From contig CAZKHA010000160.1 in assembly GCA_964552325.1 (NCBI GenBank), positions 1 through 7,886 on the forward strand: a stretch of 7,886 nucleotides of DNA, written 5' to 3'. Both the position numbers and the translations under genes were made by a program. The stretch comes from CAZKCK01 sp964552325. GTDB taxonomy: Bacteria; Bacteroidota; Bacteroidia; Bacteroidales; TTA-H9. Below are positions 1 to 7,005 of the stretch, one piece after another. Numbering within the stretch: the first letter of the stretch is position 1; every line of letters starts with the position of its first letter. The notes beneath the pieces are model-generated. The model did not search any database. It was not told the origin of the DNA and saw only the letters and a program-made list of their open reading frames with translations.

Positions 1-71
1 GATTGTAAAAATTAACACTTGTAATGTGAATTTGTGTCCAAACAATTAGGGGGTTGTATAGAAATAAATGA

Positions 72-770
72 CTAATCACAGAAATTAAACCGCCTTTTTT
101 TTAGCCAACATTCAGATGATGGAACAACATCAAGCCATATAAATTCTGCAGTCGCTGAAGTTGTACGTTCTCTACCAAAAGCTTGAAAAAATTTATCATC
201 TTCAATCGCCATATTAAACGAAGTTGCATCTTGGTTTGACTCATCTAGGCCTAGCCTTCTCCATGATATAATATAAAGCGTATTCTTGTCAATAATCTTG
301 TATTTAATTTCTTCTCCAGAATAAAACTGGTTCAGTGATCTCACATGATTTATGTGCTGAGCAATAATGGTGTCTCCTTTAACACAATAGTAACCCCAAT
401 AATGATAGCTAAAAAAACTACAATTATCTCCTTTGCTATTTATACATTCATTTGCTTCATTGAAAAATGGCGTAAGATCTTTCGAACGAGAACTGAACAA
501 ACCAAGGTGAACGCCATCCGGGAAAAACATAAAATTAGAATAGAAAGTATCTATTATATGTAAAGTGTTATGATTCTCACCAAACCTATCTCGCTCTTCC
601 AAAGTTCTATAGTAGCCATGAAGATTAATTATGGTGTCAAGGCCTGTGTTTTCTCCTGAATAACAGATGGTAAAGTCTTTTTTTAATGCAGCGGGTATTC
701 GCAATAGGTCGCACGAACTTAAAAGTATCAGAAAGATAAATACCAGGTGATAAAAGCATTTACATTTCAT
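72..770 (-). CDS. Hypothetical Cys-rich lipoprotein
   Basis: This 232-residue protein is of a kind I cannot assign to a named family. It starts with a short basic n-region, a hydrophobic stretch (about residues 8-17) and a good lipobox, LSSC, with the lipidated Cys at position 20, so it should be a membrane-anchored lipoprotein facing the periplasm or cell surface. The mature part is rich in aromatic residues and contains six further Cys, enough for three disulfides. A central WGYYCVKGDTI stretch recalls the short beta-hairpin repeats of many small Bacteroidota lipoproteins, which suggests a mainly beta fold; that is inference. No enzymatic motif is visible. The gene is alone: 116 nt separate it from the VOC gene upstream. 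Its base composition is unlike its neighbours (about one third G+C over 181-360 against about 47-57% in sampled stretches elsewhere), which fits an acquired or fast-evolving gene. No Shine-Dalgarno precedes the ATG. The lipoprotein call is firm and the function is unknown. Confidence 0.8.
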   Translation of the reverse strand: MKCKCFYHLVFIFLILLSSCDLLRIPAALKKDFTICYSGENTGLDTIINLHGYYRTLEERDRFGENHNTLHIIDTFYSNFMFFPDGVHLGLFSSRSKDLTPFFNEANECINSKGDNCSFFSYHYWGYYCVKGDTIIAQHINHVRSLNQFYSGEEIKYKIIDKNTLYIISWRRLGLDESNQDATSFNMAIEDDKFFQAFGRERTTSATAEFIWLDVVPSSECWLKKRRFNFCD

Positions 771-791
771 AAACTATATGTTATAAAGTAA

Positions 792-820
792 GTGGAGTAT
801 AATACCCAGAATAACTCCAC
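792..820 (-). terminator. Possible hairpin terminator after the VOC gene
   Basis: A perfect 7-bp inverted repeat (GTGGAGT at 792-798, ACTCCAC at 814-820) has a 15-nt loop. Read on the minus strand it lies about 65 nt beyond the VOC stop and is followed by a T-rich but not uniform tract (TTACTTTAT). It could end the long minus-strand unit before the lipoprotein gene. The stem is short and the loop long, so this is weak. Confidence 0.25.
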
Positions 821-834
821 GGGCTTCACTTAGG

Positions 835-855
835 AAATGCCAAAAATTAGCATTT
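835..855. repeat. Small inverted repeat in the VOC/lipoprotein gap
   Basis: AAATGC (835-840) and GCATTT (850-855) form a perfect 6-bp stem with a 9-nt loop. On the plus strand the second arm runs into a six-T tract (853-858), the usual terminator shape, but no plus-strand gene ends here. On the minus strand, just after the VOC stop, only three T follow the stem. It may be a weak terminator for the VOC gene or a chance feature of AT-rich DNA. Confidence 0.2.
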
Positions 856-886
856 TTTCTTGATGTGTATTATGGGCAAAACTTGC

Positions 887-1597
887 TTATGCCTTAAACA
901 TAAAGATATGATAGCCCGAGGGCGTTTCAAGTATGGCGTCTTCTACACCGGTTTTGCAGGAGCCGAGTTCGTGTGCCACGGGAATTTCGAGCGACTTAAC
1001 AATCTTGATGCGGTCTTTCATGTCTTCCTCAAAATAGGTGATGGCTGGCGAACGGAACGGATGGGGTACGGTATCTTTGCGATAGAACCCAATCTTGAAG
1101 AAATCGTCGGCCATGGTAACCCAATCGCCGTCTTTTTCACCGTAAATGGCTTCAAAGCCCAGCTTTTCCCAAAAAGCAATGGTAGCTTCATGGTCAAGGG
1201 TTTGAACGCTGATCTCAAAGAACGTTCCTCCCAATGAAATGGGTTGGCCTTCTAGTTTTGGGATGCCAATAGATGGGATTTCGATAAGCGTAACACCCGT
1301 GCCCGAAGGCCCGGTAAGCATTGGGAAACGGTAGCCACTGTTCTCGATAAACGCAAACCCCAGCGAAGTGATGGATTCTTTCATCTTATCCAAGTCGTTG
1401 CCGGCAAAAATTATCCCGGTATGTATGAAACCCTTTGGGCCAATGCTCAAACGAAGCAGCCCATCCGTCAAGCATTCGGTTTCTGCAAAGAGCGATTCAA
1501 TAGGTTCAAAACCAAATTCATGGAAAAATTCGGCTTCTTTGGCAGGGTTGTCAACTTCTAAGTGGAAATATACGGAATGAAAGGTCTTTCGCTTCAT
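887..1597 (-). CDS. Two-module VOC (glyoxalase/dioxygenase fold) protein
   Basis: This 236-residue protein, likely cytoplasmic as no signal peptide is seen, has two vicinal-oxygen-chelate half-barrel modules in tandem: about residues 6-108 and 123-236. Each shows the family pattern of a first strand (FHLEV; FFEISV), a helix ending in GF (FFHEFGF; FWEKLGF) and a last strand ending in a P-S-G turn or an acidic residue. In the first module H12, H59 and E106 sit at the spacing expected of the 2-His-1-Glu metal site of this superfamily. In the second module E128 and E224 remain but the middle ligand seems lost, so only one site is likely to hold metal. VOC proteins include glyoxalase I, extradiol dioxygenases and fosfomycin or bleomycin resistance proteins; the substrate cannot be told from the sequence. 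The gene starts 10 nt after the GH3 stop with no Shine-Dalgarno and is probably the last gene of the minus-strand unit. The fold is confident, the reaction unknown. Confidence 0.85.
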   Translation of the reverse strand: MKRKTFHSVYFHLEVDNPAKEAEFFHEFGFEPIESLFAETECLTDGLLRLSIGPKGFIHTGIIFAGNDLDKMKESITSLGFAFIENSGYRFPMLTGPSGTGVTLIEIPSIGIPKLEGQPISLGGTFFEISVQTLDHEATIAFWEKLGFEAIYGEKDGDWVTMADDFFKIGFYRKDTVPHPFRSPAITYFEEDMKDRIKIVKSLEIPVAHELGSCKTGVEDAILETPSGYHIFMFKA

Positions 1598-1607
1598 ACT
1601 TAATGAG

Positions 1608-2753
1608 TTATAATAGGTGATACTTTGACTTCAATTTCAGGATTCGAAGATATGAATTTGTTATGACTGACCAAGGGATTTGTCCCTCATTAACTAATTT
1701 TTTTATGCATGCTGCTGCTTTTGAGGCAATTGCCGGATCGTACGTTTTGATATTATTCGAAAACACCAACACATCAACCCCGGCAAGCAGGGCGTGTTTT
1801 ATGGCTTCTTCAAGGCCATAATTGTCGGTAATAGCGCCCATCATCATGTCATCAGAAAACACAACGCCCTGCCAACCAAGCTGTTTTCGCAATAGCTGGT
1901 CGATGGTTTGGTTCGATAGCGAGCCAGGCCAAAGGCTGTCGAGTCGGCTGTTGAAAACATGTGCCGTCATTACCGCATCGCAAAGGCCTTGTTTGAGCAG
2001 TATTTTGTATGGGGTAAGCTCTTTTTGCTGCCAGGTCTGGCTAACATCCGTAAATCCGAGGTGTGAATCGGCCAAAGCACTACCATGGCCTGGGAAATGC
2101 TTGTAAACGCTTACAATTCCTTCGTTTTGTTGGGCATGGTAAATAATGGCTGCCTCTTGTGCCACCCGTTCTGGCTTATCCGAAAAGCTCCGTTTAATCT
2201 TCCCAATTACAGGGCAGGCCGGGTTGATGTTAACATCCAGCACAGGCGCAAAATTCACATTAATTCCTAGGTTGGCTAGAGTGGTGGCGGTCCGCTGGGC
2301 GTAATAGCGGGAAGTGTCAGGGTTGCCCAAACTTCCAAGGTATTGTGCATCAACTGAGCGCGGGAAGCCATAACGTGTTTTTAAACGGTTTACCATGCCA
2401 CCTTCTTGGTCAATACCAATAAACAAGGGTATGGAAGCTTTTTTTTGCAAAGCAGCCGTAAGGGCTTGCAACTGGCTTTCCGATTGGATGTTGCGTGGGC
2501 GTGAGCTACTGGGGCTGTCGTATTCAAACAGTATAACGCCGCCAATCCCAAGCGTTTGGATGTCTTTTACTATCTGGTTGGTATCGGTTATGCTCGTGCC
2601 CCTAAAGCCCAGCATAAGCATTTGTCCCAGCATCTTGTCAAGTGAATCGGTCTGTGCTTTGGCTTGTACAAATAATAGGTTGATAAGCGCTGCAATTAAA
2701 AGCCACCGCTTCTTATTCGCTAAAAAAACTGTCAAGGTTAAATCCTTTCGCAT
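1608..2753 (-). CDS. Exported GH3 glycosidase, NagZ-like beta-N-acetylhexosaminidase
   Basis: This 381-residue protein is a single-domain family 3 glycoside hydrolase. A hydrophobic signal segment (about residues 17-29) after KKR ends in AKA|Q, so cleavage near residue 33 should release it to the periplasm. The TIM-barrel motifs appear in order: GIDQEGG (113-119), PVIGKIKRSF (181-190), KHFPGHG (218-224), the DSH loop with D229 and H231, and FSDD (299-302). By comparison with NagZ-type enzymes, D301 is the nucleophile, H231 with D229 forms the His/Asp acid-base dyad, and D115, R188, K218 and H219 contact the N-acetylglucosamine. The expected role is hydrolysis of terminal beta-GlcNAc from muropeptides or other glycans. 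Gram-negative NagZ is cytoplasmic, so export is notable, as is the lack of the C-terminal beta-lactamase-like domain fused to many Bacteroidota homologues. The ATG at 2753 overlaps the protease gene by 41 nt; a TTG at 2735 would still give a plausible signal peptide. The family is confident, the exact substrate less so. Confidence 0.9.
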   Translation of the reverse strand: MRKDLTLTVFLANKKRWLLIAALINLLFVQAKAQTDSLDKMLGQMLMLGFRGTSITDTNQIVKDIQTLGIGGVILFEYDSPSSSRPRNIQSESQLQALTAALQKKASIPLFIGIDQEGGMVNRLKTRYGFPRSVDAQYLGSLGNPDTSRYYAQRTATTLANLGINVNFAPVLDVNINPACPVIGKIKRSFSDKPERVAQEAAIIYHAQQNEGIVSVYKHFPGHGSALADSHLGFTDVSQTWQQKELTPYKILLKQGLCDAVMTAHVFNSRLDSLWPGSLSNQTIDQLLRKQLGWQGVVFSDDMMMGAITDNYGLEEAIKHALLAGVDVLVFSNNIKTYDPAIASKAAACIKKLVNEGQIPWSVITNSYLRILKLKSKYHLL

Positions 2754-3783
2754 GAATTTGGTTTTTGTGTTTTTGGTAGAATTTTAGAATTTTCTCAGTA
2801 CTTATAACGTTGGTAATGCCATAATTGAGTTCTTTTTTGAGGCTGACGTAGATGTCGTCTTCATAAGGTAGGTTTGGGTTGTACACCATTTCGTGCCGGC
2901 CCTTGGCAGGCTTAAGGAAGTATTCGTAATTGGCCGAAACCGATTTGCCAAGTCCCACGATTTCAAAGTTTGGCACCCCATCTTTTATGGCGAGTATAAT
3001 TCCCCCGCTGAAGCCGGTATTAAAGGGTGCATCAATTAAAAAAGAGCCTTCTCCGTCAAAATTTGGGTTGCTCACAATTCCTTTGGTTATCATTTGCTGG
3101 CCAAGTGGGTATCCAACGGCATATACAAAACTTCCCCATTCGGTGTCTTTTGATTTTCCGAGTGGATATGCTATTGGAAAAACCTGTGATTCTGGCTTAT
3201 CCTTGGTGCCCAGCACCGCAAGATCAGCTTCTTTGTCGTAAGCAATAATGCTGAAGTTTAGGAGCAATGATAAGTCCCTGACAATAATATGTTGCGAACG
3301 TTTTATTGATACGCTGTAAACATATTCACTGCTTCCGGCTATTTCAGGTTTAAAATACGAAACAATGGTGTCAGGATAATCAATAATATGATAACAGCTT
3401 AGTAAGGCAATGCCCGACGGGTCGGAGGCTATAACAGTTGCTGTGCCGGCTTGTGCCTCATGCGTCTTGGTAATGTTTAGCGCGCCAATGGCAGGGTCCT
3501 GTGTTTCGAGGCTTTTTAAGGTTCGCTTGGCGCTTTCAGCATAAATAAATACCTCGTACTCGGTATAGCAGCTTATTTTTTTTACGCTTTTAACTAGTTG
3601 CGTCAATTGTTCGGAGCAGGCTCTGTAGGGGAATTCGCTATCGTATCGTCCATCGTTAAGTGTTGGGTAAACCGTGCGGATGGTGTGTTGCTTGCATCCG
3701 AAATGCAACAACACAATAATAACAAAAGTGGTCACCGTACTTAGAACACCCAGCAGCCTTTGGTGTGGTACAATCGGTTTCAT
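2713..3783 (-). CDS. Membrane-anchored or exported trypsin-like serine protease
   Basis: This 356-residue protein has a signal or anchor segment (about residues 10-26) followed by Cys30. The lipobox is poor (LHFGC, with His where Leu is usual), so it may be a lipoprotein or an N-terminally anchored protein. The body is an S1C/HtrA-like trypsin fold: GTATVI at 113-118 (first barrel), SCYHIID with catalytic H132, KEADLAVL with D187, and a TGFSGG motif with nucleophile S259. YAVGYPLG (221-228) matches the conserved strand between Asp and Ser in HtrA-type proteases. All three triad residues are present, so it should be active in the periplasm. There is no PDZ domain: after the protease fold only about 70 residues remain. 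The His-Asp spacing of 55 residues is longer than in typical HtrA. The ATG lies 1 nt after the helicase stop (TAA-C-ATG), which implies co-translation or co-transcription; the 3' end overlaps the GH3 gene. The target is unknown; quality control of envelope proteins is a guess. Confidence 0.85.
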   Translation of the reverse strand: MKPIVPHQRLLGVLSTVTTFVIIVLLHFGCKQHTIRTVYPTLNDGRYDSEFPYRACSEQLTQLVKSVKKISCYTEYEVFIYAESAKRTLKSLETQDPAIGALNITKTHEAQAGTATVIASDPSGIALLSCYHIIDYPDTIVSYFKPEIAGSSEYVYSVSIKRSQHIIVRDLSLLLNFSIIAYDKEADLAVLGTKDKPESQVFPIAYPLGKSKDTEWGSFVYAVGYPLGQQMITKGIVSNPNFDGEGSFLIDAPFNTGFSGGIILAIKDGVPNFEIVGLGKSVSANYEYFLKPAKGRHEMVYNPNLPYEDDIYVSLKKELNYGITNVISTEKILKFYQKHKNQIHAKGFNLDSFFSE

Positions 3784-3784
3784 G

Positions 3785-6700
3785 TTAGGTTACTTCTATG
3801 AGTTCGGGTGGGTTAAGGTAGAGCAAACAAGCCTTTACATTGGTATAACCCATTTTGCTGATTTCTTGTTTGTAACGCAGTATTTGGTCTTTGTGCGATT
3901 CATGTTTGGCTCCCGTTTTGTAATCAACCACCAAGGTTTGGTCAGATGCTAGCACAACCCTGTCGGGGCGAAGGATTTGCCCATCTGCCGTTAGAATGTC
4001 GCGTTCGTTTAGGGTTTGACCCGTGGCATTAAAAAGGACGCTGATTTCAGGGTTTTGGAATAAACTATCGAAAAGCTTTTGAATGGCAGCTTGTTCTGGT
4101 TTGGGTACTAGCTCGGTGTCAAAATAAGATTCGTATAGTCGCGGTAAATCATCAAGCTGTGTTAGCTCCGAAAGCAGTTGATGGACAATTTTTCCATGAC
4201 GGCGCTCTTGGTCTGGGTCATAGGTATCCCACCAACTGGGAGCCAGCTTACTAATTCGGATGCGTTCTTCCCATGGGATGCTGATAAAGGGTTTCGTACT
4301 GGGCTTCAGGCACTCTTCGGGCCGGTGTTGACCTTGCGTTGTAGGCGTAAACGTTTCGGGGTACACAAAATCTGATCCAAGATCAGGGTATTCAAAGGCT
4401 TGTTGAAGGGTGTTGGCAATCTTGTTCTGAAGACTTTCGGATGTATCGCTGTTGGAGAGCTCATGTCCAAACACATACAAACGTTCCTCGGCACGGGTAA
4501 AGGCCACATAAAGTAAATTGGTGGTGTCGAGCTGTTGCTTGCTTTTTTCGTTAAGGTATAAAGCCTGTAGTGTGGTATTTTCCAGCTCTTTATTCATGTT
4601 GACCATGGCCACGGGCAAGCCTTGTAAGCCCAAGCCTTCCGTATCGGCCCAAAGGCTGTTTTTGTTTGACCGTGTATCAGCTACAAAGGGGTAAATTACT
4701 ACCCTAAAAGCCAAGCCTTTTGCTTTATGGATGGTCATAATCCTGATAGCATCGATACCCTCGGGGATGTTGACGGATAATTCCTTGCCTTTTTTCTCCC
4801 AGTAATCAAGAAATTGGGCTAATGAGCCTTTCTCTTTTGTTTGGAATAAGTAAACATTGTCGAGCAAAAAGCGCAGGTACAAATCGGATGGGTTCAGGTT
4901 AGGGCTAATAGCAATGATCTCTTCACAAAGGGCATACAGGTTCTTTTGTTTGAGGGTGTTGGCGTCGGTATTTAAGTAGGACGTAAAGAATCGATCGGCT
5001 GTATATTCATTTTTTGTGATGCCCTGGTTAAAGAGGGTAGGGGAGTCGCGTTCAATAAAAACCAAGGCCGAAAAAAGTGCTACTTCGTTTAATTTGTTGT
5101 TAAGCAGCTGCATTACATTAATCACATAATTAACGGTGGCCGACGACTTTAACAGAAGTGATTCGGACGAAATAACCGGAATGTTATTGGTGATTAAAAA
5201 GTTGGCTAGCAACGAAGCATTCCTGTTGTCGCGGGTTAAGATAGCCAGGTCGCGCAAGGCAAACCCTTCGGCTATGAGTTCTTGAACGGTTTCCAGCACT
5301 TTGTCGGGGTGGTGTTCTTTAGGGTAGAACCCAAGTTTTACCAAGCCGCCGGTGTTGTTTGGTCTGGATTTTTGGATTAGGTCAGCGTAGATGGCTAAGG
5401 CATTTCCCTGAAGGTTGTTGGTCGAGAACTGGGTGAAAAAGCGGTTGTTAAACTCAATGATTTCTGTTTTCGACCGAAAGTTTTCTTCCAGGTTTCGCAA
5501 GGTCGAATGGTAAATCAGCAGGTTTTCGGCATCGTCAAAAGCTGCTTGATTAGGCTTGTTGTAAATCGTTGGCAAGGCCTGGAATAATTCAACATCGCTG
5601 TTTCGCCAGCGGTAGATGGATTGCTTGCCATCGCCCACGATTAGGCTCTGGGTCTCTTGTTCGTTTTCGAGCCCTGCCAGGGCATTGCTAACCAAGGGCA
5701 AAAGGTTGTGCCATTGCACCACCGAGGTGTCCTGAAATTCGTCGAGCAAAAAGTGGTGGAATTTCTCACCCAAACGGGCATAAATAAACGGAACAGGCTC
5801 TGCCAGCACTATCTGACGTATCCTGCGGTTGAATTCCGAAATATGTACAATGCCTTTTTGTGCCTTGGCATCCTGAACGGCTTTGTCGGTAATTGATAAA
5901 AGACTAATTGTATGCAGATTGCTCGAAATGTTTTTAAGCAAATAATAGGCATTGCTTTTTTCAGCTATCGCAAGTAAGGTGGTGCTTATTTCGGGAATAA
6001 GTTGGTCAATGGCGGTTTTTTGAAAGCTGTCAGCCTTCGTTCCATGCCATTTGCCTTCGTCAATAGCTTTCTGTAGCCTGTCGCCAATTATTAATTTGCT
6101 TAGGTCGCCTTCGGCAATTCGTTTAAGGTATTGTCCTACACCCCCGTTGGCGCCATAGGCAAACGAATTTACGGTTAGCCCTGCCGATTGTATTTTTTGC
6201 CAGGTTTGCGCTGCAAGTTTTGCTAGGTTGTTCTGGGAACTGTGTAGGTCTTTTCGCAGTTTTGCGCATATTTCCCTTAGTTCCAAAGGTGTAAGGGTTT
6301 CCAGTTTTTCGAGGAAGGCCCGGCTGCGTTCATCAAACGAACGGCTGGCAGCCTCTTCAATCTTTATGCGAACGTTCCATCCGGCCTCATCATCCATTAG
6401 TTCATACACAACATCTTGCAGTATTTTGGTAACAATCACATCTGTTCCGGTTACTTCCAGCAAGTTGTTGGTGGCATCGCGTATGATCGGGTTTTGATCT
6501 AGTTCGGTGTCAAAGTCGTGGGGCAGGTGCATGTCAAAGGCAAACGAGCGCACCACGCGTTGCATAAAACTGTCGATGGTGCCCACGGCAAACTCAGTAT
6601 AATTGTGGATAATGAGCTTTAATGCCTTAGCCGCATTGGCCCGTAGTTTTGTTTCATCCATTCCGTTAAGGCCTTCGGCTAAAAGTTGAGGCACCAAAAC

Positions 6701-6919
6701 CTTATTAACCGCGTGTTGGGTGTCGATGGGCGTCGAAGAAATCTTATTTAAATAAAGTAATATGCGTTCTTTCATCTCGGTGGCAGCCTTGTTGGTAAAG
6801 GTTAGCGCTAAGATGTGCCTGAAAGCATAGGGGTTTTGTAAAACGATTTGTAGGTACGATTTTACCAGCGTAAATGTTTTGCCCGATCCGGCCGATGAAC
6901 GATAGATAGTTATTGGCAT
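3785..6919 (-). CDS. AddA/RecB-like UvrD-family helicase-nuclease
   Basis: This 1044-residue protein is a superfamily 1A DNA helicase fused to a C-terminal RecB-family nuclease. The helicase motifs run in order: Walker A AGSGKT (K14), motif Ia LTFTNKAATEMKER (39-52), TIDSF (114-118), Walker B LLDEFQDT (D393, E394), motif III VGDGKQSIYRWR (428-439), motif IV EENFRS (478-483), motif V MTIHKAKG (H731) and motif VI YVAFTRAEER (R809). The nuclease domain has G909 and H913 (HGKIVH), D986 (RPDRV), D999 and K1001 (VDYKTG) and the QILRY motif (Q1012, Y1016), so both engines look intact. By family it processes double-strand DNA ends for homologous recombination and can degrade linear DNA. It is shorter than Bacillus AddA (about 1230) and has no Fe-S cysteine cluster, which belongs to the AddB partner. 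No addB-like gene is next to it. It heads the minus-strand unit, 86 nt from a divergent gene. AddA-like is preferred to RecB because of its size, but the symbol is left open. Confidence 0.93.
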   Translation of the reverse strand: MPITIYRSSAGSGKTFTLVKSYLQIVLQNPYAFRHILALTFTNKAATEMKERILLYLNKISSTPIDTQHAVNKVLVPQLLAEGLNGMDETKLRANAAKALKLIIHNYTEFAVGTIDSFMQRVVRSFAFDMHLPHDFDTELDQNPIIRDATNNLLEVTGTDVIVTKILQDVVYELMDDEAGWNVRIKIEEAASRSFDERSRAFLEKLETLTPLELREICAKLRKDLHSSQNNLAKLAAQTWQKIQSAGLTVNSFAYGANGGVGQYLKRIAEGDLSKLIIGDRLQKAIDEGKWHGTKADSFQKTAIDQLIPEISTTLLAIAEKSNAYYLLKNISSNLHTISLLSITDKAVQDAKAQKGIVHISEFNRRIRQIVLAEPVPFIYARLGEKFHHFLLDEFQDTSVVQWHNLLPLVSNALAGLENEQETQSLIVGDGKQSIYRWRNSDVELFQALPTIYNKPNQAAFDDAENLLIYHSTLRNLEENFRSKTEIIEFNNRFFTQFSTNNLQGNALAIYADLIQKSRPNNTGGLVKLGFYPKEHHPDKVLETVQELIAEGFALRDLAILTRDNRNASLLANFLITNNIPVISSESLLLKSSATVNYVINVMQLLNNKLNEVALFSALVFIERDSPTLFNQGITKNEYTADRFFTSYLNTDANTLKQKNLYALCEEIIAISPNLNPSDLYLRFLLDNVYLFQTKEKGSLAQFLDYWEKKGKELSVNIPEGIDAIRIMTIHKAKGLAFRVVIYPFVADTRSNKNSLWADTEGLGLQGLPVAMVNMNKELENTTLQALYLNEKSKQQLDTTNLLYVAFTRAEERLYVFGHELSNSDTSESLQNKIANTLQQAFEYPDLGSDFVYPETFTPTTQGQHRPEECLKPSTKPFISIPWEERIRISKLAPSWWDTYDPDQERRHGKIVHQLLSELTQLDDLPRLYESYFDTELVPKPEQAAIQKLFDSLFQNPEISVLFNATGQTLNERDILTADGQILRPDRVVLASDQTLVVDYKTGAKHESHKDQILRYKQEISKMGYTNVKACLLYLNPPELIEVT

Positions 6920-6936
6920 AAGTGAAAAATGGGAGC

Positions 6937-6944
6937 TAAAGGTA
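6937..6944 (-). promoter_or_regulatory. Candidate -7 element for the helicase operon
   Basis: On the minus strand TACCTTTA matches the Bacteroidota -7 consensus TAnnTTTG at all but the last base. It ends 17 nt before the helicase ATG, which would give a leader of about 10-12 nt. I see no TTG at the expected -33 distance, so the call is tentative. Confidence 0.3.
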
Positions 6945-6982
6945 CGGATTTTTTGGTAGAGTCACTTCTGCGATTATTGTAA

Positions 6983-6990
6983 TAATTTTG
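6983..6990 (+). promoter_or_regulatory. Candidate -7 element for the M50B gene pair
   Basis: TAATTTTG is an exact match to the Bacteroidota primary-sigma -7 consensus TAnnTTTG and ends 15 nt before the ATG at 7006, implying a leader of roughly 10 nt. The nearest upstream TTTG (6952-6955) is 27 nt away, longer than the usual spacing, so the -33 part is weak. The element contains the TTG at 6988, which argues against that TTG being the start codon. Confidence 0.45.
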
Positions 6991-7005
6991 CAAAAACGCA
7001 TACCT

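Noticed and set aside
1..71. Search for a partial gene or terminator at the left edge
   Set aside because: All three plus-strand frames hit stops within about 50 bases, and the only inverted repeat (TTTG/CAAA at 31-42) is too short to call.
841..849. Possible -7 element for the lipoprotein gene (minus strand TAATTTTTG)
   Set aside because: It has three bases rather than two between TA and TTTG and would give a leader of roughly 65-70 nt with no -33 element; too weak to annotate.
860..1237. Plus-strand open frame of 125 codons opposite the VOC gene
   Set aside because: It is antisense to a well-supported VOC domain gene, has no recognisable domain, and is best explained as a mirror of that gene's codon bias.
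1822..2787. Several plus-strand open frames opposite the GH3 gene (1822-2106, 2085-2270, 2395-2787)
   Set aside because: All lie within or across a gene with intact catalytic motifs; their translations are low in coherent motifs and show no domain.
3674..3952. Plus-strand open frame spanning the protease/helicase junction
   Set aside because: It covers the antisense of two real gene ends and shows no family features.
3785..6919. Reading the helicase-nuclease plus protease pair as an anti-phage defence module
   Set aside because: The protease is exported to the envelope, and the helicase-nuclease has the standard AddA/RecB architecture; no other defence gene, integrase or mobile element is in the window.
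6988..7005. TTG start adding six residues to the M50B protein
   Set aside because: The TTG is inside the exact TAnnTTTG match, and an ATG follows six codons later with all the conserved regions intact.
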